A stretch of DNA of 64,000 nucleotides from Pedobacter sp. Bi126 (GTDB taxonomy: Bacteria > Bacteroidota > Bacteroidia > Sphingobacteriales > Sphingobacteriaceae), in NCBI RefSeq assembly GCF_918698245.1, contig NZ_CAKKMS010000001.1:124001-188000 (forward strand), in the 5' to 3' direction. Numbering within the stretch: position 1 is the stretch's first letter; every line of letters begins with the position of its first letter. Made by a program: the position numbers and the translations under genes. Positions 45,829 to 55,454 of the stretch are shown here, piece after piece. The notes under the pieces were generated by a model that was not told where the DNA came from, ran no database searches, and saw only the letters and a list, made by a program, of their open reading frames with translations.

Positions 45829-46207
45829 AAGGTTATTATTTTGGTTAGTAAGATTTAAATTTAGCGTCTTAATTTAGGTCATTATTCTGCACTATAGGCT
45901 ATTTAATCAGCTGGATTAGCATAGAGATGTTTCTTAGTTTTGAGTGCATAGCGTTGGTTAAACCTTCAGCACTAAAATGGATGTTCCGCTTTAATCAGCA
46001 ACCTTTTATGCTAAAGATAGACAACGGAAAAGCCGTCCAAAGATGAGAAATACCAAAAAGGATAAAATTGATAACAATTTAATAAATCGTTTTACTAACT
46101 TGCTCTCTTAATCAAATACCCCACAGTCAAATATTGTTTAGCTTCTAAATTAGGGTAAAAACAGCGGACTCAAGTAATACTAAGCTTGTTGGTTTTACAA
46201 AAAAAAC
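45829..46207. other. Divergent promoter region between the lyase and GH92
   Basis: This 379-bp AT-rich region separates the lyase (minus) and GH92 (plus). TAAGCTTG near 46182 is one base off TAnnTTTG for GH92, with no matching -33 element. I see no other structure or coding frame. Confidence 0.4.
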
Positions 46208-48478
46208 ATGAAAAAATACTTCTGCGCTTTATTAAGCTGCGCTTACGCTTTCACATTATTTACCAGTCTAGCCACTGCACAACAGAAAAAACAGCCGGTC
46301 GATTATGTAAACCCCTATATCGGGAATATTAGCCATTTGCTTGTTCCCACCTATCCTACTGTTCATTTACCCAACAGTCTGTTGAGGGTTTATCCCGAGC
46401 GGGATAATTTCACATCCAATACGATACATGGTTTACCGCTGGTCATTACCAGCCATAGGGGAAGTTCAGCCTTTAATTTAAGCCCGTTTCAGGGAGATCT
46501 GAAAAACATTAAAGCGACCATGGCTTATGGTTACGATAACGAAACCATTAAACCCTATTATTATGAGGTAGATCTGGATGACTATGACATTAATATCCAG
46601 TTTGCGCCCTCGCATCAATCGGGAATCTACTCCATTAACTTTTCGAAATCTGGCCCTGCTTATCTGATTCTAAATACCAGAAATGGGGAACTTACGGTGA
46701 AAGAAAATGTGGTCAGCGGTTTCCAGGAATTGAGCAATAACACCAAAGTCTATATTTATTTCCAGACTGACCTATCACCCATTGCTGCCGGCAAACAAAA
46801 GAACGGTCAGATAGACGCACAGGATCAATCTGCTTCAGGTCAGAACGCTTATCTGATACTAAAATATCCGGCCAATACCAGGCAGATCAAAGCACGTTAC
46901 GGCATATCATTTATCAGTGTAGAGCAGGCAAAGCGAAACCTTAATAGGGAAATAAAGGATTATCAGTTAGATAAAGTAGCACAGAATGGAAAAAATATAT
47001 GGAACCAAACCCTTGGGAAAATTGCTATAGAGGGAACAGATGAAACGGCTAAAACCATTTTTTATACCTCGCTCTACCGCACATATGAGCGCATGATCAG
47101 TTTATCTGAAGATGGTCGGTATTTCAGTGCCTTTGATGGAAAAGTCCACGATGATAACGGGATTCCTTTTTTTACCGATGATTGGATCTGGGATACTTAC
47201 AGGGCAACACACCCACTACGTGTGATAATCGAGCCAAAAATGGAAGGCAATATGATTAATTCCTACCTGCGTATGGCCCAGCAAATGGACGACCATTGGA
47301 TGCCAACTTTTCCTGAAGTTACCGGCGATAGCCGCAGAATGAACAGCAATCATGGCGTGGCCACCATAATCGATGCCTATAATAAAGGCTTGAGAAGTTT
47401 TAACCTTGAGCAGGCTTATCAGTATTGTAAGGCTGGCATTACCGAAAAAACGCTATCACCCTGGTCGGGAAAAAAAGCTGGTGTCCTGGATCAGTTTTTC
47501 AAAGACAAAGGATACTTTCCGGCATTGCCGCCAGGAGAAAAGGAAACCGCACCAGAGGTTCATGGTTTTGAAAAGCGCCAGCCCATAGCAGTTACTTTAG
47601 GTACCGTTTACGATGAATGGTGCCTGGGCAACATCGCTCAGCAACTCGGCAAAACAGATGAGGCTAAATATTTTTTAGAGAAGAGTAAAAGCTACCATAC
47701 CGTATTTAACCCAGACACGAGATTCTTTCACCCAAAGGATATTGACGGCAAATTTATCCAGCCTTTGGATTACCGGTTTTCAGGAGGACTTGGAGCAAGG
47801 GAAACGTATGATGAAAACAATGGCTGGCTTTACCGCTGGGATGTCCTGCATAATTTAGGCGATTTAGTAGAGATGATAGGCGGAAAACAGGCTTTTGTTG
47901 ATGAGCTCGAGAAAATGTACAATACTCCACTGGGAAAAAGCAGGTTTGATTTTTATTCCCAGTTACCCGATCATACCGGTAATGTTGGACAGTTTTCAAT
48001 GGGCAACGAACCTGCCATGCATATTCCCTATCTGTATAATTATGCCGGTCAGCCCTGGCGGACCCAGAAACGTGTACGCAGTTTACTTGCTCAATGGTTC
48101 CGTAACGATTTGATGGGGATCCCGGGTGATGAGGATGGAGGTGGATTAACTTCATTCGTCGTTTTTTCCCAAATGGGTTTTTACCCCATCACTCCGGGTC
48201 TGCCTATGTACGTTATCGGTAGCCCGATGTTTTCCAGTGTAAAACTGGATATAGGAAATGGTAAAAAATTCGAAGTGTTATGCTTAAATTATGCACCGGA
48301 AAACAAATATATCCAGTCTGCGAAATTGAACGGACAGGTATGGAACAAGTCATGGTTTTCCCATGAGGATTTAATGAAAGGCGGAAAACTGGAACTGACG
48401 ATGGGTAAACATCCTAATAAATTATGGGCATCAGCAGAATCATCGATTCCTCCTTCCTTTAAAATGTCTGTCAAGTAA
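46208..48478 (+). CDS. GH92 alpha-mannosidase
   Basis: Secreted calcium-dependent exo-alpha-mannosidase of 756 residues, complete. Signal peptide 1-24 (LATAQ). N-terminal beta-sandwich opening with VDYVNPYIGN and an (alpha/alpha)6 barrel with TIFYTSLYRTY, DDWIWDTYRATHP, FSMGNEPAMHIPYLYNYAG and GIPGDEDGGGLTSFVVFSQMGFYP, the hallmark GH92 motifs. Family members cut alpha-1,2, 1,3, 1,4 or 1,6 mannosides, and linkage cannot be read here. It faces away from the lyase gene and is followed by a short hairpin. Confidence 0.93.
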   Translation: MKKYFCALLSCAYAFTLFTSLATAQQKKQPVDYVNPYIGNISHLLVPTYPTVHLPNSLLRVYPERDNFTSNTIHGLPLVITSHRGSSAFNLSPFQGDLKNIKATMAYGYDNETIKPYYYEVDLDDYDINIQFAPSHQSGIYSINFSKSGPAYLILNTRNGELTVKENVVSGFQELSNNTKVYIYFQTDLSPIAAGKQKNGQIDAQDQSASGQNAYLILKYPANTRQIKARYGISFISVEQAKRNLNREIKDYQLDKVAQNGKNIWNQTLGKIAIEGTDETAKTIFYTSLYRTYERMISLSEDGRYFSAFDGKVHDDNGIPFFTDDWIWDTYRATHPLRVIIEPKMEGNMINSYLRMAQQMDDHWMPTFPEVTGDSRRMNSNHGVATIIDAYNKGLRSFNLEQAYQYCKAGITEKTLSPWSGKKAGVLDQFFKDKGYFPALPPGEKETAPEVHGFEKRQPIAVTLGTVYDEWCLGNIAQQLGKTDEAKYFLEKSKSYHTVFNPDTRFFHPKDIDGKFIQPLDYRFSGGLGARETYDENNGWLYRWDVLHNLGDLVEMIGGKQAFVDELEKMYNTPLGKSRFDFYSQLPDHTGNVGQFSMGNEPAMHIPYLYNYAGQPWRTQKRVRSLLAQWFRNDLMGIPGDEDGGGLTSFVVFSQMGFYPITPGLPMYVIGSPMFSSVKLDIGNGKKFEVLCLNYAPENKYIQSAKLNGQVWNKSWFSHEDLMKGGKLELTMGKHPNKLWASAESSIPPSFKMSVK

Positions 48479-48483
48479 TACGC

Positions 48484-48504
48484 AGGGCTGCTTGGGGCGG
48501 CCCT
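48484..48504 (+). terminator. Possible terminator hairpin after GH92
   Basis: AGGGCTGC (48484-48491) pairs with GCGGCCCT (48497-48504), one pair being a G-U wobble, around a 5-nt loop, 5 bp past the GH92 stop. It lacks a U-run, so the call is tentative. Confidence 0.4.
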
Positions 48505-48585
48505 TATCCAATAAAAGATTTAGGTGCCGCAGGTATGCTGCATTAATGTCTACCTGACGCCGACAGCTCCGCATCCGCGATGGAG

Positions 48586-48632
48586 GTGTAAAATGGGGAT
48601 CTGGACTTATAGTCCTGTCCCCCATTTTACAC
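48586..48632. repeat. Long imperfect hairpin between convergent genes
   Basis: Two 21-base arms around the loop TTATA pair at 18 of 21 positions (48586-48606 with 48612-48632). The outer 13 pairs are perfect and run GTGTAAAATGGGG against its complement. It lies between the GH92 and hybrid-kinase 3' ends and may be a two-way transcription barrier or a small palindromic repeat element. Confidence 0.6.
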
Positions 48633-48820
48633 TTCCTATCTGGGATAGCAGCATTTCTTTATTTGCCACACGACATTCCCTGCCTATGATTTCAGTTAAA
48701 AATTTTTACGCTGCCAACGACTATTCTAACCGGCAAGAAAGCAATCAGGTACCCATATAGCTAAACGATACCGCTAGCTCCGCCTTAATTATCTAACTTA
48801 TCAATGGTAATGCAACTTGC

Positions 48821-51800
48821 TTATTGAACATATACTTCCAATACTGGAATAAGCTCGTCAATGCCTACTTTTAGTTCTTCTACCAATGCTAAGATAGCTG
48901 CAAATTCATAAAATGAAATAGTCTGAAGTCTTCCGCTTATATCGGCCAGGTTTTCCAGTCCCGCAGAAGTAGACATTCCATATAGCTTATGCGCCAGGGA
49001 AATAAGCATATCATAATCCTCTGGTTGGATATCTTTATTCAACTGGCCTGCCGCAGCATGAAGCTGTCCAATGGTTATGCCAATGATCTTTCCCAGTTTT
49101 ATACGATCGCCGTTAAAGTAACGATTCAGCTTAGCAATATTAAAATGTTTTTTTTTTGCACCGCCATCCCTTAATTTGCTGTTAAGCGAATTTACTGGCT
49201 TCACTAGCCACTTATTAAGTATGGTTGCTATATGTTCTTCTAAAACTGGTTTGGTAATAAAATCATCCATCCCTGCAGCCATACTTTTTTCCCGCTCGCC
49301 CTTCACGTTTGCAGCTGTAAGCGCAATAATAGGAACCCTGGTATGCTCTTCCAGCGATCTTATTTTCCTGGCAGATTCATATCCGTTCATTTCAGGCATC
49401 TGAATATCCATGAAAATAAGATCAAAAGTTTCTTGCTGAAAAAGGCTAATGCCCAATACACCGTTTTCTGCCTCCATTATAACACTTTTCGGATACAGTT
49501 TTTCCAGCAGAGATCGGGTCAAAAACCTGTTAACAGCATTATCCTCGACGATTAGAAACCGGTATGCATGACTTTCTATTGAGTCCATGAGTGTAGTATC
49601 CTGCCTGTTTTGATAAGATGCTTCCCGTGTCCTTATTCTTGTCAGGGCAAGATAAAGATCGTTCATTTTGATCGGCTTAAGTAACCTGTTATCGATATGA
49701 AGATCGTTACAGCCTTTGATGATCTTTCCATCATCAGATGAGCTGTGTAAAAGGATTAACGGGATCTCGCCTCCATCAGCGGAAGGAAAATTTTCCCTGA
49801 TTTTGGCAGCAGTTTCAAGGCCATCCATATACTCCATGTGATAATCCAGTAAAATGGCATCATAAGCTTGCCCTGCAGCCAGTAATTGCAGTGCTTCAAA
49901 ACCATTTTTTGCCTGGTCAGATACAATATTTTTCAGCACAAGCATATCAGTCAATATCTGTCTGTTGTTATTGTTATCATCTACAATGAGTACCCTGCTG
50001 ATACTTCCCATTTCCATCCATTCAATCAGGTCGCCTTGTTCATACCGCAGGTTTACATCGAAATAGAAGGTACTTCCTACGCCCGGTTCGCTCTCCAACC
50101 GAAGCTGGCTATCCATCATGTTCAGCAGTTTATTGGAAATGGTGAGCCCCAGTCCTGTTCCGCCATATTTCTTTGTTGTTGAGGAATCTTCTTGCGAGAA
50201 TGCCTCAAAAATCTTTACTTGTTTGCTTTTGGCAATTCCGATACCGGTATCTCTGACAGAGAACCTCAACAAATGATTGTCGCCCTCGCTTTGCAGTGAT
50301 TCAATTTTAAGTTCTATTTCACCTTCTGTTGTAAATTTTGCCGCATTGCCCAACAAATTAATTAATACCTGTTTCAACCGCAGCGCATCGGCCCATATAA
50401 ACCGCGGCAGGTCGGGATGAAGATTCAACAACATCTCCAGGTTTTTGGTATGGATCTGATAATTGGTGATATCGCTGGCCTGCCAGGCAAGATCGTACAA
50501 ATCGCACCGATCTATATCAAGTTCAAACTTGCCAGCCTCGATTTTGGAGAAATCAAGGATATCGTTAATGATTCCCAATAAGGAATTGGCCGACTGGTGT
50601 ACTATTTTAAGATACTGCTGCTGCGTGCTGTTCAGCTGGGTTTTCAAGACCAGATCGGTAAAGCCGATTACACCGTTAAGCGGCGTTCTGATCTCATGGC
50701 TCATATTGGCCAGGAATTCTGATTTTGCAAAATTGGCAATATCTGCCCGCAACCGTGCCGCGGTCAGTTCCTGCCGATGCTGCACTGCTGCTGAGATGTC
50801 GTGCGTAAAGATCATCATTCCACCGATAGTTTTATCGGCTTTGTACCAAGGGGTCATCTCCCAGGCAATATGCTTTAAGTCGTTAGTTATCGGATTTACA
50901 TAAGTATCTTCATCTTTTTTGATTGTTCTGCCTCTTAGAACTTCCTGATGCACATCTTTACGTTCCTGAGAAAGCTCGGGAAATACCTCGTAATAGGAAT
51001 AACCTTTTATATCGCCTTCAATCTGGGTATAAGCTTTTATCCATGTGCGGCTCGCAATTAAAAACTTCATGTTATTATCAACCATGGCCACCGATGCAGG
51101 TGCATTCTCAATAAAAGCAATCAACAATGCCTTTTCCAGGGCAAGTTCCTGCTGAATCGCTTCTTTCTGAGTAATATCGATTGATATCCCTAAATATCCA
51201 ATCGTATCGCCATTACTGCTTTTGATTGAGGTAATAGATAATGATACCCTCACCCTTTTAGCATCCTTCGTAATAAAAGTAAAAATTCTTTCCCTTTCTG
51301 GACTATCTGCACACTGTGCATAAAAACCGAATCCAGTTACTTCGTCTTCTGTAGCAGCGCTGAAATCAGCACAAATCTCCGAAACTTCCCGCTCGTCATG
51401 AAACATGATCGGCGTCTGTTTTCCGACCATTTCTTCAGCTGTATATCCCAGCATGCGTTCAGAGCCTTCATTAAATACTGTAATTGTTCCATCGAGGTCT
51501 GTCGCAATGATACTTACCCCAGTAGCGGCCGAAAGTACCTCATCAAGCAGTTTTTTAGATTCGGCAACCGCAAGCTGAGCACGTTTCTGCTCATCAATAT
51601 CCTGTATAGTACCATATATCCTTACCGGAACTCCATTTGCAATTTCTGCTTTGCCAATAGCCCTCACCCAGATATTACGACCATTAAAATCGACGATCTG
51701 AAGTTCCTCATCCCATTCCTTCCCGCTGTTCAGGCATTCATCCATAGCTTGCAAGATCCGGTTTCTATTTGGGCCGGGCTCATAAAAAGCGATGGCATTA

Positions 51801-53158
51801 TCTGTCGTAGGGATAAATCCGTCGGGTACGCCATGGATTTCGCGCGTTATTTTTGACCAATGTAGCTGCTGATCTTTGAGATTCAGCTCCCACCCCCCAA
51901 TTCTTGCCAAACCGCTGGTTTCTTCGAGCAGATCCTTTATATGTATCAGATCGGCCTCCAGTTTTTTCTGGTCTGTAATATCTACCGCATTCCCAACTAT
52001 ATAAGGTTCGCCCTGAAGGTCTTTTTGCAAAATATTTGAATACAACCATAAGCGCTCCTCGCCCGATTTACGCCTTATGATCATATAACCCGTCGATTGC
52101 CCCTTTTCAACTATATCGAACAGATACTGGCGCAGATGAGTATGTCTTTCTGCGGGAATGATATCGAAAAGACTTTTTTCAATCAATTCTGATCTTCTGT
52201 AACCGAGCGACCTGGCCCCGGAAGGATTCAGCGAAATCAGGTTTCCATGAATATCGTGCGTACACATGAGGCCTTGAGAGCTTTCAAAAAATGCCTTTAA
52301 TTTTTGTTCACTGACTTTTAAGGCATGGTTCTTTTCCATTTCGGCAGTTACATCCCTACCAATTGCGAATACATCACCATCCCTTTCCTCAACTGTAGCT
52401 GTCCATTCAATCATCCTGAATCCTCCATCCTTCATGGCCACCTGATGGGTAGGATCCTCTTCCTGCTTACGGCTTATCAGATTTTTCCAGATTCTGCCGG
52501 CTTGTTCGAGTTCAGCTGCCGGAACAATATCGAGCAGTGTTTTTTGCCTGAGCTCCTGTTCTGTCCATCCCATTTTGATATCGAAACTGGTATTCATCCG
52601 CTTAAATTTCAAATCCTTATCCAGGATACAGATAAGATCGTCTGAATGTTCGAAAAGCAGGCCTATATTCTTGTCTTCAGTCTTTTTTACACGTTCGTGA
52701 ATGAGTACGCTGATTTCTTCTACCAGCAGCGAAAGCAACTTTTGCTGGGTTGTTGTAATTTTTTTTGGCACCATATCCATCACCGTTAAGGATCCCAGAA
52801 CAATGCCATTATTATCCCTTATCGGATATGCTGCGTAAAACCTTATTTTTTCTCCATTAACGATCTCCAGATGCTCATTAAAACGTTCATCATCGAGAAT
52901 ATCTGCAATGATCAGCGTTTGGCTTAAAACCAAAGGATAGTTGCACAAGGGCAAAACAGCCTTAACCGCTTTGGCATTGAGGTCCTTAACGGTTTTACAC
53001 CACAGGTTGGTGCCATCTGAAAAGGAAATTAACGAAATCTTGCTTTCACAAGTTAAGGCAGCCATCTCGCTAATCCTGTCGAAATCACTTTCCCGGCCCT
53101 TCCCTATTATTTCGTAACTGTAGGATTTCCTTAAACGTGCGGTTAGATCTTCTTGCAT
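48821..53158 (-). CDS. Soluble GAF-PAS hybrid histidine kinase with two receivers and Hpt
   Basis: Complete phosphorelay protein of 1445 residues with no membrane segment or signal peptide. The order is GAF (about 15-150), five PAS/PAC units (about 165-275, 285-400, 410-525, 535-665 and 680-795), HisKA with H821 in ANMSHEIRTP, HATPase (N938 in LLGNAAKF, D970 in VRDTGIGI, and GGTGLGL). Receiver 1 has D1105 and K1161, receiver 2 has D1251 (IFMDIQMP) and K1303, and Hpt has H1390 (LAHKLYG). All catalytic residues are intact, so phosphate can pass His-Asp-His to a separate receiver. The coupled receiver/sugar-transferase genes just upstream on the same strand are the obvious partners. The signal sensed is unknown. 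Confidence 0.95.
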   Translation of the reverse strand: MQEDLTARLRKSYSYEIIGKGRESDFDRISEMAALTCESKISLISFSDGTNLWCKTVKDLNAKAVKAVLPLCNYPLVLSQTLIIADILDDERFNEHLEIVNGEKIRFYAAYPIRDNNGIVLGSLTVMDMVPKKITTTQQKLLSLLVEEISVLIHERVKKTEDKNIGLLFEHSDDLICILDKDLKFKRMNTSFDIKMGWTEQELRQKTLLDIVPAAELEQAGRIWKNLISRKQEEDPTHQVAMKDGGFRMIEWTATVEERDGDVFAIGRDVTAEMEKNHALKVSEQKLKAFFESSQGLMCTHDIHGNLISLNPSGARSLGYRRSELIEKSLFDIIPAERHTHLRQYLFDIVEKGQSTGYMIIRRKSGEERLWLYSNILQKDLQGEPYIVGNAVDITDQKKLEADLIHIKDLLEETSGLARIGGWELNLKDQQLHWSKITREIHGVPDGFIPTTDNAIAFYEPGPNRNRILQAMDECLNSGKEWDEELQIVDFNGRNIWVRAIGKAEIANGVPVRIYGTIQDIDEQKRAQLAVAESKKLLDEVLSAATGVSIIATDLDGTITVFNEGSERMLGYTAEEMVGKQTPIMFHDEREVSEICADFSAATEDEVTGFGFYAQCADSPERERIFTFITKDAKRVRVSLSITSIKSSNGDTIGYLGISIDITQKEAIQQELALEKALLIAFIENAPASVAMVDNNMKFLIASRTWIKAYTQIEGDIKGYSYYEVFPELSQERKDVHQEVLRGRTIKKDEDTYVNPITNDLKHIAWEMTPWYKADKTIGGMMIFTHDISAAVQHRQELTAARLRADIANFAKSEFLANMSHEIRTPLNGVIGFTDLVLKTQLNSTQQQYLKIVHQSANSLLGIINDILDFSKIEAGKFELDIDRCDLYDLAWQASDITNYQIHTKNLEMLLNLHPDLPRFIWADALRLKQVLINLLGNAAKFTTEGEIELKIESLQSEGDNHLLRFSVRDTGIGIAKSKQVKIFEAFSQEDSSTTKKYGGTGLGLTISNKLLNMMDSQLRLESEPGVGSTFYFDVNLRYEQGDLIEWMEMGSISRVLIVDDNNNNRQILTDMLVLKNIVSDQAKNGFEALQLLAAGQAYDAILLDYHMEYMDGLETAAKIRENFPSADGGEIPLILLHSSSDDGKIIKGCNDLHIDNRLLKPIKMNDLYLALTRIRTREASYQNRQDTTLMDSIESHAYRFLIVEDNAVNRFLTRSLLEKLYPKSVIMEAENGVLGISLFQQETFDLIFMDIQMPEMNGYESARKIRSLEEHTRVPIIALTAANVKGEREKSMAAGMDDFITKPVLEEHIATILNKWLVKPVNSLNSKLRDGGAKKKHFNIAKLNRYFNGDRIKLGKIIGITIGQLHAAAGQLNKDIQPEDYDMLISLAHKLYGMSTSAGLENLADISGRLQTISFYEFAAILALVEELKVGIDELIPVLEVYVQ

Positions 53159-53401
53159 TCCAATATTTTATTTTTTTCAACGGCCACAGATTAGCATAGC
53201 TAATCAATCTTTTCTCTCAGCGGCTAACCGCACCAACGCCTCTGTGGGGCTAGAGCCACAGGGCTTATTAATGGGTTAGTCCTTAAATATCAGAAAAAAA
53301 TAACAGGTATAGCACATCCGGTTTTCTTTTTATGGGTTTATTTTTATTTACAACTGGGCAAATTGGCCCATTGTCTATTCCCCATCCGGCTTTGTTTACC
53401 G
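53159..53401. other. Leader region of the large hybrid kinase
   Basis: This 243-bp spacer contains a perfect 7-bp palindrome (GATTAGC, ATA, GCTAATC at 53189-53205) 31 bp before the kinase ATG. It also holds a GC-rich CTGTGG/CCACAG hairpin near 53240-53264. Either could be regulatory, and no consensus promoter is visible. Confidence 0.3.
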
Positions 53402-54604
53402 CTATACGTTTTCTTTCTGAAAAAGTGCCGGTATAGTTTTTAAAATAAGCCTGATATCGTTCCAGAAACTCTGCTTCAAGGCGTAAGTGTTATCGAGTAT
53501 TAGCCGTTCTTCCTCACTCATTTCACCCCTTCCGCGTTTTTCTACCTGCCATAAACCTGTTATCCCGGCCGGTGCGGCAAACCTTAGCACATATTTATCT
53601 GTAGTTAGTTTCTCGGCTTCATAAATGGGCAATGGCCTGTTACCCACAATACTCATATCGCCCTTTATTACATTCCAAAGCTGTGGCAATTCATCTATGC
53701 TGGTATTCCGGATAAAATTACCAACCCGGGTAACCCTCGGATCGTTGGCGATTTTAAAAAACGCTGATCCGCTTTTTTGCGAACTCAGATATACACCATC
53801 CTTTTCACACCACTGGGCTCCATCAGCATAAACAGGATACTGGCATTTCCCCTGTGACATGCAGGAGCTGCAGAGTGTAAAATCTGTTTTGCGGGTTTCT
53901 TTTTTTTCCTGGTCAACATCGTATTGGTTCAAATGTTTCAGGTCTTTAATCTTTTGATCTGCATTCACGTACATTGACCTGAATTTATAAAAACGAAAAA
54001 CTTTGAACCCCGTGCCGCTTCTTAACGAATAGTAAAATACCGGACCTTTGGATTCTACCCATATTGATATTGCTACCAGTAATAATAAGGGAAACAGCAA
54101 GATCAGGGCTAATCCGGCAAAAAAAACATCAAACAAGCGCTTGGCAAAACCGATGTGATACACTGGTCTGCTGGTTATTTTTACCTCACGGTTAAGTGAA
54201 CCCCAGTTATTAACGAGGAATACAAGCCGTTTTTCGAGGCGTTCTTTTTCTATAGGCAGCCTAAAAACATCAGAAACCCCAGCCGTTAAGGCCAATATCC
54301 TTAAATTTGAATTAAAATACCTTACAACCAGAAGAAAGGGAACTGAAGGCACTTGGCTTTTTTTTAGTGTTTCGAGCAGGGAAAGCCCACCGTCCGACAA
54401 AATTTCGCTATTAGAAATAACAGCTGTAACATTTAACTGCTGCTCCGTCCATTCCTGTACAAGCCTTAATCCATTTTCAAAACGAACGATTTGTATATCG
54501 TCAAAATTGCATGCATCAAAATCAATGTGCTGAAAATCCCTTTCAAAACCTACAAGGGCAATTACCGGCTTATTCATTTGGTCGGGCTTCACCGCATACT
54601 CCAT
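53402..54604 (-). CDS. Polyprenyl-phosphate sugar-phosphate transferase with N-terminal pseudo-receiver and Cys4 insert
   Basis: A 400-residue membrane enzyme that should load the first sugar-1-phosphate onto the lipid carrier to begin exopolysaccharide repeat synthesis. Residues about 12-135 have a receiver-like pattern but are degenerate: N65 stands where the phospho-acceptor Asp is expected (AVISNSEI) and L116 replaces the conserved Lys (RLP for KP). The sugar transferase domain begins at KRLFDV (155), with one membrane segment (about 158-183), [11 protein letters not shown], the catalytic D304-E305 in [23 protein letters not shown] and [13 protein letters not shown]. An insert between the two halves (about 220-280) holds C245, C248, C254 and C266, a likely metal site. 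Its ATG overlaps the stop of the receiver gene (TAATG). Confidence 0.88.
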   Translation of the reverse strand: MEYAVKPDQMNKPVIALVGFERDFQHIDFDACNFDDIQIVRFENGLRLVQEWTEQQLNVTAVISNSEILSDGGLSLLETLKKSQVPSVPFLLVVRYFNSNLRILALTAGVSDVFRLPIEKERLEKRLVFLVNNWGSLNREVKITSRPVYHIGFAKRLFDVFFAGLALILLFPLLLLVAISIWVESKGPVFYYSLRSGTGFKVFRFYKFRSMYVNADQKIKDLKHLNQYDVDQEKKETRKTDFTLCSSCMSQGKCQYPVYADGAQWCEKDGVYLSSQKSGSAFFKIANDPRVTRVGNFIRNTSIDELPQLWNVIKGDMSIVGNRPLPIYEAEKLTTDKYVLRFAAPAGITGLWQVEKRGRGEMSEEERLILDNTYALKQSFWNDIRLILKTIPALFQKENV

Positions 54605-55008
54605 TACGAAAGATTTTTACCTGCGCGCCTTAGTACCATTTTAATCCTTGCCTCGAGTTCTGCCGGGTTAAAGGGCTTAATCACAAAGTCATCTGCCCCT
54701 GCATCCAGGCATTTGATCCTTTTATCCGAGCTCTCCTCGCCCGATAAGATCATAATCGGCAAGGAATGGAAAAAGTCGCTCACTTTTAACTGTTCAATTA
54801 ATTCAAGGCCGTTCATGTTCGGCGTATTCAAATCAGAAATAATAAGGTCGGGAATGTTGCCACTCTGCAGGAAAGTTAATGCACTGAGGCCATCAGGCCG
54901 TATATCAATCTGGTAGTTTGCTGTGAGGATCTCCTCAAGTATTGCTTGCATAAACTCATCATCCTCAACCAAGAGTAAACGAGTTTTGGGGTTATTGGTT
55001 TGGGTCAT
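54604..55008 (-). CDS. Single-domain response regulator (CheY-like receiver)
   Basis: Stand-alone receiver of 134 residues with no output domain. Intact site: acidic pair D16/D17, phospho-acceptor D59 in LIISDLNTPNMNG, S/T position in MILSGEE, and K111 in FVIKPF. Its stop overlaps the start of the sugar transferase gene, so the two are translated together. It most probably takes phosphate from one of the flanking hybrid kinases and acts on the transferase, perhaps by pairing with its pseudo-receiver domain. The partnership is inferred from gene order. Confidence 0.92.
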   Translation of the reverse strand: MTQTNNPKTRLLLVEDDEFMQAILEEILTANYQIDIRPDGLSALTFLQSGNIPDLIISDLNTPNMNGLELIEQLKVSDFFHSLPIMILSGEESSDKRIKCLDAGADDFVIKPFNPAELEARIKMVLRRAGKNLS

Positions 55009-55454
55009 GATAGGGACTTATTGCAACGCATTGATTTTCTATAAAAACCGGTTTAGAAAAGATAATAGTTAAATAATTCTAGACGAAAACGGTTTTCTCT
55101 ACTATCATTATTGTCAGTTTTACAGTCAAAAATGGAAACCGAAATTTAAATGACAGTAGTCTGAATTTGATGATATCAATGTCGTTGTACAATTATAAAA
55201 AAAAATCAGATTAATCCCTATTATTTTCCCAAACGTTGAAAGAATAAATAAAACGCTGTAAACGAGCCATACATTTTAAAAAAGGCGATAAATCTACTGT
55301 ATAAAAAAGCAGTTAACCCTTTGTACGTATAGCCCTACTTGGTCGTAACCAGTGTATTAATAACAACAATCGGGCTTTTAGATACTAAATTGCTCATGTG
55401 CTGTATTAGCGGATTATTTTTTTATAAATTTAACCTGTTATTAAATCTATCTTG
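55009..55454. other. Divergent regulatory region between receiver and hybrid kinase genes
   Basis: This 446-bp AT-rich region has two short palindromes near the receiver gene: AAACCGGTTT (55045-55054, perfect) and GAAAACGGTTTTC (55085-55097), about four helical turns apart with related cores. They may bind one regulator. No consensus TAnnTTTG element with correct spacing was seen in either direction. Confidence 0.3.

Larger units (their letters stand above)
48479..48820. other. Convergent intergenic region
   Basis: This 342-bp spacer lies between the 3' ends of GH92 and the hybrid kinase. It contains the two hairpins listed separately. The remaining sequence to 48820 shows no coding frame that I can support. 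Confidence 0.45.
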
